A program made the position numbers and the translations under genes. Below the pieces are notes generated by a model. That model was not told the DNA's origin and ran no database searches. It saw only the letters and a program-made list of their open reading frames with translations. Shown in pieces: positions 33,430 to 43,125 of a stretch of DNA of 64,000 bases; position 1 is the first letter of the stretch, and each line of letters starts with the position of its first letter. The stretch covers positions 248,001-312,000 of the forward strand of contig NZ_BMCU01000004.1 of NCBI RefSeq assembly GCF_014635345.1, written 5' to 3'. Origin of the DNA: Rhodococcoides trifolii (lineage in GTDB: Bacteria > Actinomycetota > Actinomycetes > Mycobacteriales > Mycobacteriaceae).

Positions 33430-35619
33430 CTAGTCGGCGGCTTTCGCCAGCGCCGACGGCCACCAGATCTTCTTGCCGATGTCGTACGAGAGTGCGGGGA
33501 CGAGGATGCTGCGGACCACGATCGTATCGAGGAGGACGCCGAACGCCACCGCGAATCCGACTTCGGCCAGGAACACCAGGGGTAGGACGCCGAGCACGGC
33601 GAACGTGGCCGCCAGAACGATGCCGGCCGAGGTGATGACGCCACCGGTCACGGCGAGACCCCGAGTGACTCCTTCGCGGGTTCCGTGCTCCAGGGTCTCC
33701 TCTCGCACTCGTGTCATCAAGAAGATGTTGTAGTCGATACCGAGCGCGACCAAGAAGACGAACGCGAACAACGGGAACGACTGATCGGCACCCGCGAAGC
33801 CGAACACGTGGGTGAAGAACAGCCCCGACACTCCGAGGGCGGCAGCGAACGACAGGACGACGGTGACGATGAGGATCAGTGGTGCCAAGAGCGCGCGCAG
33901 CAACACCGCGAGCACGAGGAAGATCACGACCAGGACGATCGGGATGATCAGTTTGTTGTCGTGTACGGCCGCGTCCTGGACGTCGATGGTGGTCGCGGTC
34001 TGCCCGCCGACACGCACGTCGCCGGGCAGATCGTGCACCGTGGCCCGAAGATTCTTGACCGTGGCAAGGGCAGCGGGTGAGTCGTACGGATCTGCCAGTG
34101 TCGCGTTGACGAGAGTGCGCCCGTCGATCGGCTCGACCTGTAGTTGTACTGGTGCGCAACCAGTTTGCCCGGCCAACGCAGCCGGACCGAGCGATTGGAG
34201 AAGTGCCGCGATCTTCGCGAAGTCCGCCTGCACACAGACGGAGTTCTCTTTGGTGGCGATGCCGGGCGCCGATCTTGCTGCCTCGATGACACCCGCGGCG
34301 TCCGCTGCGTCGACGGTCATGACGACGGGAGCGCCGGTACCGGGGTCGAACTTGGAGTCGTAGAGCTCTTGGCCCGTCACCGCGGGAGGCTTGTTCGTGA
34401 AGGTCTGGGTGGTGGTGAGTCCGCCGGTGTCGAGGCTGACGACGCCGATGATGCACAGCAGCAGAACGACGGTGGCGCCGATCCACGCAGCCCGATGACG
34501 CGCAGCGATCAGTGCCGCGATGCGACCCCACAGGCCGTGTGTCGTCAGGTCGGAGGCGTGGTCGATCTTGGGTTTGCGGGGCCAGAACACCCACCGCCCC
34601 GCCGCGGAGAGGACGACGGGAAGGAAGGTCATCATCACCAGGAGCGTGCACCCGATACCGATGGCCGCCACGGGACCGAGACTCTTGTTCGAGTTCAGCT
34701 CCGAGAAACTCAGGCACAGCAGCCCGATGATGACTGTCGCCGCCGAGGCGAAGATGGCGGGCGCCGACTCCTTCCACGCCGTGATCATGGCGTCGAAGCG
34801 GTTCTCGTAGTTGTGCAGTTCTTCGCGGTAGCGCGAGATGAGCAGGAGGGCGTAGTCCGTGCCGGCGCCGAGAACCAGGACCGACAGAATTCCTTGACTC
34901 TGGCCGGTCAGCGTCAGGAGGTCGGCCTTTGCCAGGAAGTAGATGATCAGCGACGACACCCCCAACGCCAGCACCGCGGAGATGATCGGAAAGAACCACA
35001 GCACCGGTGATCGGTAGACCACCAGAAGGATCAGGATCACCACCAGGAGCGCTGCGCCCAACAAGGCGCCGTCGAGGCCGGAGAACGCATCGATGAACGC
35101 CACGAGCAATCCGCCCGGTCCGGCGGGCAGCACGGTGATCGTGTCGCCGGCCGTCTGCTGCGCCGCCGCGATCACGGCGTTCTCGGTCTCGGCGAGGGCG
35201 TCACCCTGAATGGGTGTGCCGTCGTCGGTCTCGGCGACCAGGGGGACGAAGAGGGACGCAGTCCTTCCGTCGCTCGAGTAGGTGGGCGCTGCGATGCCGT
35301 CCGTGTCCACGCCGTCGACTGCGCTGATTGCTTTCTGCGCGTCGAGGATTGTCGTCTTGTCTGCGTCGGTGAGCGGTTCGGTCTTGTCGAACAGCACGAA
35401 GCCGGGAATGGTCGGAACTTTGATGAACTCGGCGCTCTCGTTGCTCACCCGCGTCGATTCGGCCGATCCCGGGAGGTAGGACGCGTTGTCGTTCTTCTGA
35501 ACCTCGGACAGCTTTCCTTGGTAACTCCCGCCCGCGCCGCCGACCAGGAGCACGAGGATTGCCACGGCGATGACGGTGAACACGGGCCGTCCGCGCCGGA
35601 CGGTGGTGGGTGCAGTCAT
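33430..35619 (-). CDS. MMPL family RND transporter
   Basis: ATG at 35619 gives 729 residues. Two MMPL halves are visible, each with one helix, a periplasmic domain, then five or six helices. The signature LSVLVLGAGTDYALLLISRYREEL is near residue 260, with LVALGIDYNIFLMTRVREE near 640 as its partner; the buried Asp-Tyr pair drives proton coupling. The family exports lipids, siderophores or drugs. No lipid synthesis genes are adjacent, so the cargo is unknown; the downstream lipoprotein may assist. Confidence 0.9.
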   Translation of the reverse strand: MTAPTTVRRGRPVFTVIAVAILVLLVGGAGGSYQGKLSEVQKNDNASYLPGSAESTRVSNESAEFIKVPTIPGFVLFDKTEPLTDADKTTILDAQKAISAVDGVDTDGIAAPTYSSDGRTASLFVPLVAETDDGTPIQGDALAETENAVIAAAQQTAGDTITVLPAGPGGLLVAFIDAFSGLDGALLGAALLVVILILLVVYRSPVLWFFPIISAVLALGVSSLIIYFLAKADLLTLTGQSQGILSVLVLGAGTDYALLLISRYREELHNYENRFDAMITAWKESAPAIFASAATVIIGLLCLSFSELNSNKSLGPVAAIGIGCTLLVMMTFLPVVLSAAGRWVFWPRKPKIDHASDLTTHGLWGRIAALIAARHRAAWIGATVVLLLCIIGVVSLDTGGLTTTQTFTNKPPAVTGQELYDSKFDPGTGAPVVMTVDAADAAGVIEAARSAPGIATKENSVCVQADFAKIAALLQSLGPAALAGQTGCAPVQLQVEPIDGRTLVNATLADPYDSPAALATVKNLRATVHDLPGDVRVGGQTATTIDVQDAAVHDNKLIIPIVLVVIFLVLAVLLRALLAPLILIVTVVLSFAAALGVSGLFFTHVFGFAGADQSFPLFAFVFLVALGIDYNIFLMTRVREETLEHGTREGVTRGLAVTGGVITSAGIVLAATFAVLGVLPLVFLAEVGFAVAFGVLLDTIVVRSILVPALSYDIGKKIWWPSALAKAAD

Positions 35620-35719
35620 GTCTGGCCCCTCGGTCCTGGCCCGGCTTGTCGGGTGCGGTAAGTAGACCACCCATGTGCGACGGAGGCACTCGGTATTCAC
35701 CCTGATCTTGCGGTCTGCT

Positions 35720-35743
35720 TAGATACAAGTTGTGCGCAACTTG
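35720..35743 (+). promoter_or_regulatory. GntR autoregulatory site over a leaderless start
   Basis: TAGATA at 35720-35725 is a -10 box ending 6 nt before the GTG start at 35732. The palindrome CAAGTTG-TGCG-CAACTTG (35726-35743) spans that start codon and the presumed transcription start. A bound GntR dimer would block its own transcription and that of the coupled MFS gene. Confidence 0.55.
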
Positions 35744-36379
35744 CCGACATCAGCTGACCGGGCCTACTCGACGGTCAAGGAGCTCATCGTTTCGGGTGAC
35801 CTGCCCGGCGGTGAACTGATCAGCGAGGGCGAAATCGCCGAGCGCACGGGAACCAGCCGCACCCCGGTCCGCGAGGCATTTCTCCGTTTGCAGTCCGAAG
35901 GCTGGATGCGGCTCTACCCCAAGCGCGGCGCCCTCGTCGTCCCGATCGCCGACGGTGAAGCCGGGCATCTGCTCGACGCGCGACAACTCGTCGAAACGGG
36001 AAGCCTGCAGGCGTTCGCCGAGGACCGCGCCGCGCGCGTCCGTGCCACTGAGGAGATGCGCGCCAGCCTCGAGCGGCAGCGCGCACTCGCCGGCACGGGG
36101 GATTTCCTCGGCTTCAGTGCCGAGGACGCCGACTTCCACGCCACCGTCGTACGCCACGGCCGCAATCCACTTCTCGACGTGTTCTACGCAAGCCTGCGCG
36201 ACCGGCAGCGACGCATGACCGCCAAGTCGGTGACGCGCGATCCCGGGCAGCTGGCGTCGATCATCGCGGACCACGAGCACCTGGCCGCACTGGTCGCCGA
36301 CGGTCGTGTCGACGAGTACGACGCGGCAGTACGGACGCACATGTACCGGGTACACGGAATGGAGGAGGGGAACCGATGA
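35732..36379 (+). CDS. GntR family regulator (FadR/FCD type)
   Basis: 215 residues. The winged helix-turn-helix is GELISEGEIAERTGTSRTPVREAFLRLQSEGW, followed by YPKRGALVVP. The C-terminal FCD helical domain has the metal/ligand positions around DFHATVVRHGRNPLL and IIADHEHLAAL. The stop overlaps the MFS gene (ATGA at 36376), so it probably controls that exporter in response to its cargo. Confidence 0.9.
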   Translation: MRNLPTSADRAYSTVKELIVSGDLPGGELISEGEIAERTGTSRTPVREAFLRLQSEGWMRLYPKRGALVVPIADGEAGHLLDARQLVETGSLQAFAEDRAARVRATEEMRASLERQRALAGTGDFLGFSAEDADFHATVVRHGRNPLLDVFYASLRDRQRRMTAKSVTRDPGQLASIIADHEHLAALVADGRVDEYDAAVRTHMYRVHGMEEGNR

Positions 36380-37572
36380 ACAAGAACTGGCTTCTCGTCG
36401 CGGCGGGAATGTTCGCCGTCGCGTGGGGCGGAAACGAATTCACGCCGCTGCTCGTGATGTACCGGTCGGAAGGGTCTTTCACGCCCGTCGTCGTCGACAC
36501 CTTCCTCTTCGCCTACGTGATCGGCATCGTGCCGGCCCTGCTCATCGGTGGGCCGCTGTCCGATCGCCTCGGCCGACGTGTGCTCATGGTCCCGGCGCCG
36601 CTGATCGCCGCCGCCGGATCCATTGTCATTGCGCTGGGCGCGGATTCGGCCGTTCTGTTGTTCGTCGGCCGCATCCTCAGCGGCGTCGCGTTGGGCATCG
36701 GTATGGCCGTCGGCGGAAGCTGGCTGAAGGAACTGTCCGAGCCGGGCGCCGGTGCGCGGCGTGCCGCGATGAGTCTGACGGGCGGTTTCGCGATCGGCGC
36801 GGGCGTCGCCGGTGTGCTTGCTCAGTGGGCGCCGTGGCCCACTCATCTGGCGTACGTCGTGCACGTCGTGATGTGTCTTGTGGTGTTCTCCGGCATTCGT
36901 CGTGTTTCGGAAACGATTGCACGGCAATCGAACCCAGGACGTCTGCGCGACGACTTGAAGATCCTGTCCGCCGGTCACCGCCGCTTCCTCACCGTGGTTC
37001 TGCCCGTCGCGCCGTGGGTGTTCGGGGCGGCGAGCGTCGCGTACGCCGTCCTGCCCGCGTTGATGACCGACCACAGCGGGTCGGCTCCGATTGCGTTCTC
37101 CGCCTTGCTCGGCGTCGTTGCTCTGGGCTGCGGGTTCACCATCCAGGCGGTCGGTCGGCGTATCGACACTCCGAGCGGGGCCCGCGCGGTGCTGGTGGCG
37201 TTGGGCATCATCGTGGTCGGCATGGCCCTTGCGGCTGTGGCCGCGGACCGGCTCACCGTTCCCTTGGCGCTCCTCGCGGCTGCCGTTCTCGGCGGTGGCT
37301 ACGGAATGGCACTGGTGTCGGGACTGCAAGAGGTACAACGCATTGCGGGTCCGAAGGATCTCGCCGGGCTGACCGCCGTCTTCTACTCGATCACCTACCT
37401 GGGGTTCGCGGTGCCCGCGATCCTGGCCGTGCTGGTGCAGGAGTTCCCCGGCCTCGTGTCGTACCCGGTGCTGTTCGGCATCGGGTCGGCGGTGGCGCTG
37501 GTGTCGCTGGGGTGGGTGGCCGTCCGTTCGCGGGCGCATCTGCCGGAAGGCCGCGTTGCGGCACGGGTGTGA
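36376..37572 (+). CDS. MFS transporter
   Basis: 398 residues with about twelve hydrophobic helices. The loop 2-3 signature GGPLSDRLGRRVLM is near residue 55 and a second conserved segment VGRILSGVALGIGMAVGGSWLKEL near 96. The C-terminal half retains GLTAVFYSITYLGFAVPAIL. Predicted drug or metabolite exporter; specificity is not evident. Translationally coupled to the GntR gene. Its last codons form the left arm of a long terminator hairpin. Confidence 0.88.
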   Translation: MNKNWLLVAAGMFAVAWGGNEFTPLLVMYRSEGSFTPVVVDTFLFAYVIGIVPALLIGGPLSDRLGRRVLMVPAPLIAAAGSIVIALGADSAVLLFVGRILSGVALGIGMAVGGSWLKELSEPGAGARRAAMSLTGGFAIGAGVAGVLAQWAPWPTHLAYVVHVVMCLVVFSGIRRVSETIARQSNPGRLRDDLKILSAGHRRFLTVVLPVAPWVFGAASVAYAVLPALMTDHSGSAPIAFSALLGVVALGCGFTIQAVGRRIDTPSGARAVLVALGIIVVGMALAAVAADRLTVPLALLAAAVLGGGYGMALVSGLQEVQRIAGPKDLAGLTAVFYSITYLGFAVPAILAVLVQEFPGLVSYPVLFGIGSAVALVSLGWVAVRSRAHLPEGRVAARV

Positions 37573-37608
37573 AAAAGAGTCCTCCCGCACTCTTTTTCAC
37601 ACCCGTGC
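37561..37608. terminator. Long perfect bidirectional terminator
   Basis: Arms of 20 bp (37561-37580 and 37589-37608) are perfectly complementary with an 8-nt loop CCTCCCGC. Each arm carries GGGTGTG or CACACCC and a run of five A or T. The left arm includes the MFS stop codon. The M1 peptidase gene ends at 37620 on the other strand, so it serves both. Confidence 0.9.
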
Positions 37609-37619
37609 GCCGCAGGTGC

Positions 37620-38951
37620 CTACGGCATTTTCGGCAACCGCGTCCCGTTCAGCCACGGATCCCAGAACGCCGCCGTCGTCCCGTACCGCGATGCGAGGTC
37701 GGTGAAGTCGGCCGTCACCACCGTCGAGTAGCGGAACTTGTCGGTCCACTCCTGGATCAGGGCGAAGAACTTCTCGTCACCGACCTTGCGACGCAACGCA
37801 TGTACGGCTAGGGCGCCGCGCTTGTAGACGCGGTCGTCGAACATCGATTCCGGACCGGGATCGGCGAGCACGATGTCCATGGGCAACGCCGCCTGCAACG
37901 CATGCGCGCGGGTGGCGCGGGAGTGGGCGGATGGCCCGCCGGAGTTCTCGGACCAGATCCATTCGGAGTAGCAGGCGAAGCCTTCGTGCAGCCAGATGTC
38001 GCGCCAGCGACCGAGGGTCAGGCTGTTGCCGAACCACTGGTGCGCGAGCTCGTGCGCCACGAGCCGCTCGTAGCGCCGGGTGCCGTCGCAGTGATTCGCT
38101 CCGAACGTGCTGATTCCCTGTGCCTCGATGGGGATTTCGAGCTCGTCGTCGGTGACCACGACGGTGTAGTCGGCGAACGGATAGGGCCCGTAGAGGCGCA
38201 CGAACACGTCCATCATCTCGGCCTGACGCCCGAAGTCGTGCGCATACGAGGGCAGCAGCCGTGACGGCAGCACCGCGGAGATCGGGACGGTTTCCGACTG
38301 GATGGTGTGCTTCTCGTACGGTCCGATCTGGATGGTCGCGAGGTAGGACGCCATCGGTTCCGGCTGATCGTAGACCCAGGTGGTGCGCGAGGACTTGGTC
38401 TGCTTGCGCACCAGTGTCCCGTTGGCCACCGCGAAGTACGGCGAGTCGGTGGTGATCGAAATGCGGTAGCTCGCTTTGGAACTGGGGTGATCGTCGCACG
38501 GGAACCAGGACGCGGCCCCGTTGGGCTGACTGGCGACCAGGGAGCCTTCGGTCAGCTCCTCCCAGCCGACCTGTCCCCACAGGCCGCGGATCGGTTGCGG
38601 GTTGCCGTTGTAGGCAACGACCACCACGAACGGTGCGCCGGTGGCGAGTGGCTTGCTCAGCGAGATGGTGAGCTTGCCGTCACGGTGCGTGTATTTGCTT
38701 GCGCGCGAACCGTTCACGGTCACCTTGGACGCACTGAGCGCGGGCCCGAAGTCGAGCGAGAACTTCTGCAGCGGCGAGACCGTGACTGCGCTGACCGTGG
38801 CCTTGCCGGCCAACCGGTTGGCACTGACCCGGTATTCGAGCTCGAGTTCGTACCGCGAGACCTTGAAGCCGCGGTTGCCGTTCTGCGGCAGATAGGGGTC
38901 GATGGGCGGTTCGATCGCCTCGCTGTCGAACCGTGGAGTCAACGGCTTCAC
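37620..38951 (-). CDS. M1 family zinc metallopeptidase
   Basis: GTG at 38951 follows GGAGG; 443 residues, short for M1 because the C-terminal helical domain is missing. The zinc site is VAHELAHQWFGN with the third ligand in WLHEGFACYSEW. The usual GxMEN exopeptidase motif is replaced by EAQGIS, which may change N-terminal anchoring. There is no obvious signal peptide. The start codon shares one base with the stop of the Pls-like synthetase, so the two are made together; degradation or processing of the polymer is the natural inference. Confidence 0.85.
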   Translation of the reverse strand: MKPLTPRFDSEAIEPPIDPYLPQNGNRGFKVSRYELELEYRVSANRLAGKATVSAVTVSPLQKFSLDFGPALSASKVTVNGSRASKYTHRDGKLTISLSKPLATGAPFVVVVAYNGNPQPIRGLWGQVGWEELTEGSLVASQPNGAASWFPCDDHPSSKASYRISITTDSPYFAVANGTLVRKQTKSSRTTWVYDQPEPMASYLATIQIGPYEKHTIQSETVPISAVLPSRLLPSYAHDFGRQAEMMDVFVRLYGPYPFADYTVVVTDDELEIPIEAQGISTFGANHCDGTRRYERLVAHELAHQWFGNSLTLGRWRDIWLHEGFACYSEWIWSENSGGPSAHSRATRAHALQAALPMDIVLADPGPESMFDDRVYKRGALAVHALRRKVGDEKFFALIQEWTDKFRYSTVVTADFTDLASRYGTTAAFWDPWLNGTRLPKMP

Positions 38952-41900
38952 TACGCCTCCGACTTCACGAGTGGGTCTCCTTTGACCCACGGGGAGATCG
39001 GATTGCCCTGCCACCGGCTCGAGCTCGGAACGCGGTCGCCGCGCATCACCAACGACGCCGGACCGACGGTCGCGCCGGGTCCGATACCTGCAGCGGGAAG
39101 AGCGACGCAGTGCGGCCCGAGGGTCGCACCGGCTCCCAGGGTGACGGTATCCATGCTCATGATCCGATCATGGAACAGATGCGTCTGCACAACGCACCCA
39201 CGGTTCACGGTCGCGCCGTCGCCGAGGGTGATCAGATCTGCCTCCGGCAACCAGTAGGTCTCACACCAGACGCCGCGCCCGATGGTGGCGCCCAACCATC
39301 GCAACCACACGTTCAGCACCGCGGTGCCCTCGGCGGCCCGAGCGAACCACGGGGCGGCGACGGTCTCGACGAACGTGTCGGCCACCTCGTTGCGCCACAC
39401 GAACGAACTCCACAACGGGTGCTCGACGGCACCGATGCGGCCGACGACGAGCCACTTCGCCAGCGCTGAAATCGCTGCGGCCACCGCGCCGGCGGCGAGC
39501 AGTACGAGTCCGCTCAGCAGAGCCGCAAGCCAATACCCGACGCTCGACGCGATGGCGGTCAGCGAGACGAGCACGCCCCACCCGATCGCGAACGTCACCA
39601 TCACCGGAACGAGCCGGCACGTCTCGACGACGGCGCGCGCGATCTTGAGCTTGCGCGGTGGGTCGAACGTGCGGGCGGTGTCCGCAGAATTGGGTGCCCG
39701 ACGCAACCGCACCGGTGGACTGCCCAGCCACGACGACCCGGACTTGGCCTTCGCCGGCGCCGCGGAGAGCACCGCGACGAGTCCGTTCTTCGGGACGCGG
39801 CGCCCCGCCCCGGCCATCCCGGAGTTGCCGAGGAACGCGCGTTTGCCGACCTTGGCCTCACCGAGCATCATCCAGCCGCCGCCGAGCTCGTAGCTGGCGA
39901 TCATGGTGTCGTCGGCGAGGAACGCCCCGTCGCCGACGGTGGTGAACTTGGGCACCAGCAGCACCGTCGACGCTTCGACGTCCTTGCCGATGTCGGCGCC
40001 CAACAGCCGGAGCCACCGCGGCGTCAGCAGCGACGCGTACAGGGGGAAGAGGAACGTGCGGGCGGCGTCCATCAGGCGTTCGGTCGCCCAGACCTGCCAC
40101 CCGATCCGGCTGCGTACCGCGTGATAGCCCGGCACCAACCCGATGGAGAGCAACCGCACCGCAACCAGGGTGATCACCGCGTACAAGAGAAGACTCACGA
40201 GTGTCGCGAGCGGCAGCCACGCCAGTCCGAGGCCGAGTGCGCCTGCGAGCGTGGTGGTGTCACGCACACCCCAGCCGATCAGGGCGATACCGAACGCGAG
40301 CGCGAAGATCGACAGACCCGAGAGCAGCAGCGACGTGACGCCGTAGGCGACCACCCACCGGCTCGCGCGCGGCGGCGTGTTCGCCGGCCAGAGATGTTCG
40401 GCCTTACCGACTTTCGCGGCCGGTGACCCGGCCCACTGCTGACCGGCCTTGACCTTGCCGACGACGGCCGAGCCGGCGAGGACCTCCGCGTTCTTGCCGA
40501 TCTGCGCGCCGGGCATGACCGTCGATCGCGCCCCGATGGTTGCGCCGGCGCCGACGGTGATGCGCCCGATGTGCACGACGTCGCCGTCGATCCAGTGACC
40601 CGACAGGTCCACCTCGGGTTCGATCGAACACCCGTCACCGAGCGACAGCATGCCCGTCACGGGCGGAAGGGTGTGCAGATCAACGCCTTTGCCGATGTCC
40701 GCACCCAGAGCGCGTGCGTAGTAGACCATCCACGGCGCACCGGAGAGATTCGAGGCGCCGCTGGCGTCGGTGAGTCTGACCGCCGTCCACAGCCGCAGGT
40801 GCACGCTTCCACCGCGCGGGTACGAGCCGGGCTCGATACCGCGAAGGAGGATCCGGGACCCGACGACGGAGATCGCCATGCGGCCGATGGGCGTGATGAA
40901 CAGGAGGAACCCGACGAGAATCCACCACCAGGACACCGTCGGCAACCAGGGGACCGGTGTGATCCAGGACAGGACATCGGCGGCTGCGCCGAGCCAGGTG
41001 ATCCATTGCAGCCCGGTCAGAGTCGTCAGCGGAACCGTCGCCACGATCTGCGCCCACTGCGCTGCGCGCGGCGTCGGAGTCACCTCCCGCGGTTCGACCA
41101 CGACGGTCGGGGCGAGCTCGTCCAACATCTCGACGAGCGATCCCAGCCGAGGGTGATCGTAGAGCTCGGCGACGGTCACCGACGGGAACTTCTCACGCAG
41201 CTTCGTCACCAGCTGAGCGGCCGAGAGGGAACCGCCGCCGGCGGCGAAGAAATCGACGTCCAGCGAATCGATCTCGGTCCCGAGCACGTCGGTCCACAGG
41301 TCGGCGACCCACCGGGCGGTGCCGTCGAGGTCGGATGCTCCGCCGGAGTCGGACTCGCGGCGGGGAAGTGGCCACGGCAAGGCATTTCGGTCGACTTTGC
41401 CGGAGGTACGCGTCGGCAGTTCGTCGAGAAGTGCGAGCCGGGGAACCAGGGCCGTCGGCAACTGCTCGACGAGGAGCTCGCGAGCACGCGCGAGGTCGAA
41501 GTCGGGATCGGTACTCGCGAGATAACCGACGAGAATCGGTGTGCCGGAACCGGTCTTGCGCACCGCCGCGGCGGCCGCGCTGACCCCGGGCAGTGCCTGC
41601 AAGGCGTTGTCGACCTCGCCGAGTTCGATGCGGCGACCACCGACCTTGACCTGATCGTCCGCGCGGCCCTGAAACAGCAGGCCCTCTTCTTCGAGCCGCA
41701 CGAGATCGCCACTGCGATAGGCACGTTCCCACCCGAGAGACGGCATCGGGGCGTACTTCTCGGCGTCCTTGGCCGGATCGAGGTAGCGGGCCAGCCCGAC
41801 GCCGCCGATGACGAGTTCTCCGACCTCACCGACCGCCACGGGCTCGCCGTCCGGTCCGACGACCGCGAGATCCCACCCGTCCAACGGTAATCCGATGCGT

Positions 41901-42841
41901 ACCGGTCCCGTGCCGTCCATGAGCGCAGCACAGGCGACGACGGTGGCCTCGGTGGGGCCGTACGTGTTCCATACCTCTCGCCCCGGAACAGCAAGGCGCT
42001 CGGCCAGTTCCGGCGGGCACGCCTCGCCGCCGAAGATGAGCAGACGCACGTCCTCGAGGGTGACGGCCGGCCAGAGAGCAGCCAGGGTGGGCACCGTCGA
42101 GACGACGCTGATGTCGCGCGCCACGAGCCACGGACCGAGGTCCATGCCGCTGCGCACCAGCGATCGCGGCGCGGGCACCAGGCACGCACCGTTCCTCCAG
42201 GCCAGCCACATCTCTTCGCACGACGCGTCGAATGCGACGGACAACCCGGCGAGCACGCGGTCGCCGGGACCGATCGGTCTGTCCTGCAGAAACATTCGCG
42301 CTTCGGCGTCGACGAAGGCGGCCGCGTTACGGTTGCTGACCGCGACACCCTTCGGGGTGCCGGTCGACCCGGAGGTGAAGATGATCCAGGCGTCGTCCTC
42401 GGGGTTCGGCCGTCGGACGGGGCCGGCTCCGGGGGTGGCCGCAGACGTGGCCGTCACGCCGGACTCCATGACGATCGCGGTGACTGCGGCCTCGGAGAAG
42501 ACGAGCTCGGCGCGTTCGTCGGGATCGTCGACGTCGACGGGAACGTAGGCCGCGCCTGCGCCGATGATCGACAGGATGGCCGCGTACAGCGAGTAGGTTC
42601 CGGACGGCATCCGGATGCCGACGCGGTCGCCGGCGCACACCCCGGCGCGGCCCAGCCACTGCGCGCCCTCGTCGATGGCGTCGAGAAGTTCGGCGTAGGA
42701 GATGGTGGTGTCACCGTCGTCGATCGCGGGGGCGTCGGGGAACCGGCGAGCGGTGTCCTCGAGCACGTCGATCAGCGTCCGCGCGGGCGGCGCCTCCGAA
42801 GATCGGAGGAACGTCTCGGGGATGCGGTTCTGCAGTGACAA
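38951..42841 (-). CDS. Pls/PosA family membrane nonribosomal peptide synthetase
   Basis: 1296 residues, the size of epsilon-poly-L-lysine synthetase. Order: adenylation domain (about 20-500) with FTSGSTGTPKGVAVSN, TYGPTEATVVACA and YRSGDLVR; carrier domain with the phosphopantetheine serine in FFAAGGGSLSAAQL near 540; then a C-terminal half of three membrane-flanked soluble segments with hexapeptide-repeat character (for example ITVGAGATIGARSTVMPGAQ). No thioesterase is present. Known Pls enzymes polymerise one amino acid without a template at the membrane. Substrate here is unknown. Confidence 0.88.
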   Translation of the reverse strand: MSLQNRIPETFLRSSEAPPARTLIDVLEDTARRFPDAPAIDDGDTTISYAELLDAIDEGAQWLGRAGVCAGDRVGIRMPSGTYSLYAAILSIIGAGAAYVPVDVDDPDERAELVFSEAAVTAIVMESGVTATSAATPGAGPVRRPNPEDDAWIIFTSGSTGTPKGVAVSNRNAAAFVDAEARMFLQDRPIGPGDRVLAGLSVAFDASCEEMWLAWRNGACLVPAPRSLVRSGMDLGPWLVARDISVVSTVPTLAALWPAVTLEDVRLLIFGGEACPPELAERLAVPGREVWNTYGPTEATVVACAALMDGTGPVRIGLPLDGWDLAVVGPDGEPVAVGEVGELVIGGVGLARYLDPAKDAEKYAPMPSLGWERAYRSGDLVRLEEEGLLFQGRADDQVKVGGRRIELGEVDNALQALPGVSAAAAAVRKTGSGTPILVGYLASTDPDFDLARARELLVEQLPTALVPRLALLDELPTRTSGKVDRNALPWPLPRRESDSGGASDLDGTARWVADLWTDVLGTEIDSLDVDFFAAGGGSLSAAQLVTKLREKFPSVTVAELYDHPRLGSLVEMLDELAPTVVVEPREVTPTPRAAQWAQIVATVPLTTLTGLQWITWLGAAADVLSWITPVPWLPTVSWWWILVGFLLFITPIGRMAISVVGSRILLRGIEPGSYPRGGSVHLRLWTAVRLTDASGASNLSGAPWMVYYARALGADIGKGVDLHTLPPVTGMLSLGDGCSIEPEVDLSGHWIDGDVVHIGRITVGAGATIGARSTVMPGAQIGKNAEVLAGSAVVGKVKAGQQWAGSPAAKVGKAEHLWPANTPPRASRWVVAYGVTSLLLSGLSIFALAFGIALIGWGVRDTTTLAGALGLGLAWLPLATLVSLLLYAVITLVAVRLLSIGLVPGYHAVRSRIGWQVWATERLMDAARTFLFPLYASLLTPRWLRLLGADIGKDVEASTVLLVPKFTTVGDGAFLADDTMIASYELGGGWMMLGEAKVGKRAFLGNSGMAGAGRRVPKNGLVAVLSAAPAKAKSGSSWLGSPPVRLRRAPNSADTARTFDPPRKLKIARAVVETCRLVPVMVTFAIGWGVLVSLTAIASSVGYWLAALLSGLVLLAAGAVAAAISALAKWLVVGRIGAVEHPLWSSFVWRNEVADTFVETVAAPWFARAAEGTAVLNVWLRWLGATIGRGVWCETYWLPEADLITLGDGATVNRGCVVQTHLFHDRIMSMDTVTLGAGATLGPHCVALPAAGIGPGATVGPASLVMRGDRVPSSSRWQGNPISPWVKGDPLVKSEA

Positions 42842-42973
42842 GGTGAGACGGCCTTTCGTGTCCGGTCGGGTGTGCTCCGTGTTATCCCACGTCTAGTTTG
42901 CGGGTGGGTGAACAGAATCGCGCGCTCCCGGCCCCGGTTGACAACCGCGCGTGTCCTTGTCATTGTTTTGTTC

Positions 42974-43095
42974 AGGTCACGAGTACCAGCATCAAGCCCC
43001 GGCTCGCTGGTCGGCAACCCTCCTCCGCGGTGGGGTGCTCCGGGTGACGACCAGGCTGTGCCCCGAGGTGGGGTACGGCAAGCGCGGACTCCTCG
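42974..43095 (+). ncRNA. SAM-IV riboswitch
   Basis: The leader contains the conserved actinobacterial SAM-IV pieces in order: GTCACGAGTACCAGC, ATCAAGCCCCGGCTCGCTGG, TCGGCAACCCTCC, GCGGTGGGGTGCTCCGGGTG, and a 3' pseudoknot part ending CAAGCGCGG. It ends about 30 bp before the ATG at 43126. SAM binding should lower expression of the downstream PLP enzyme. It is recognised from memory of the family consensus; edges are approximate. Confidence 0.88.
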
Positions 43096-43125
43096 TGGGT
43101 CCCCAAGCCGAGGGACATCTCTGCC

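Noticed and set aside
32339-34999. 886-residue minus-strand reading frame
   Set aside because: The true lipoprotein starts at 33397 with a clear lipobox signal; the extension overlaps the MMPL gene out of frame.
37620-38951. Possibility that the M1 peptidase is a broken gene because it is short
   Set aside because: Zinc motif, start, Shine-Dalgarno and stop are intact; compact M1 members without the C-terminal domain are known.
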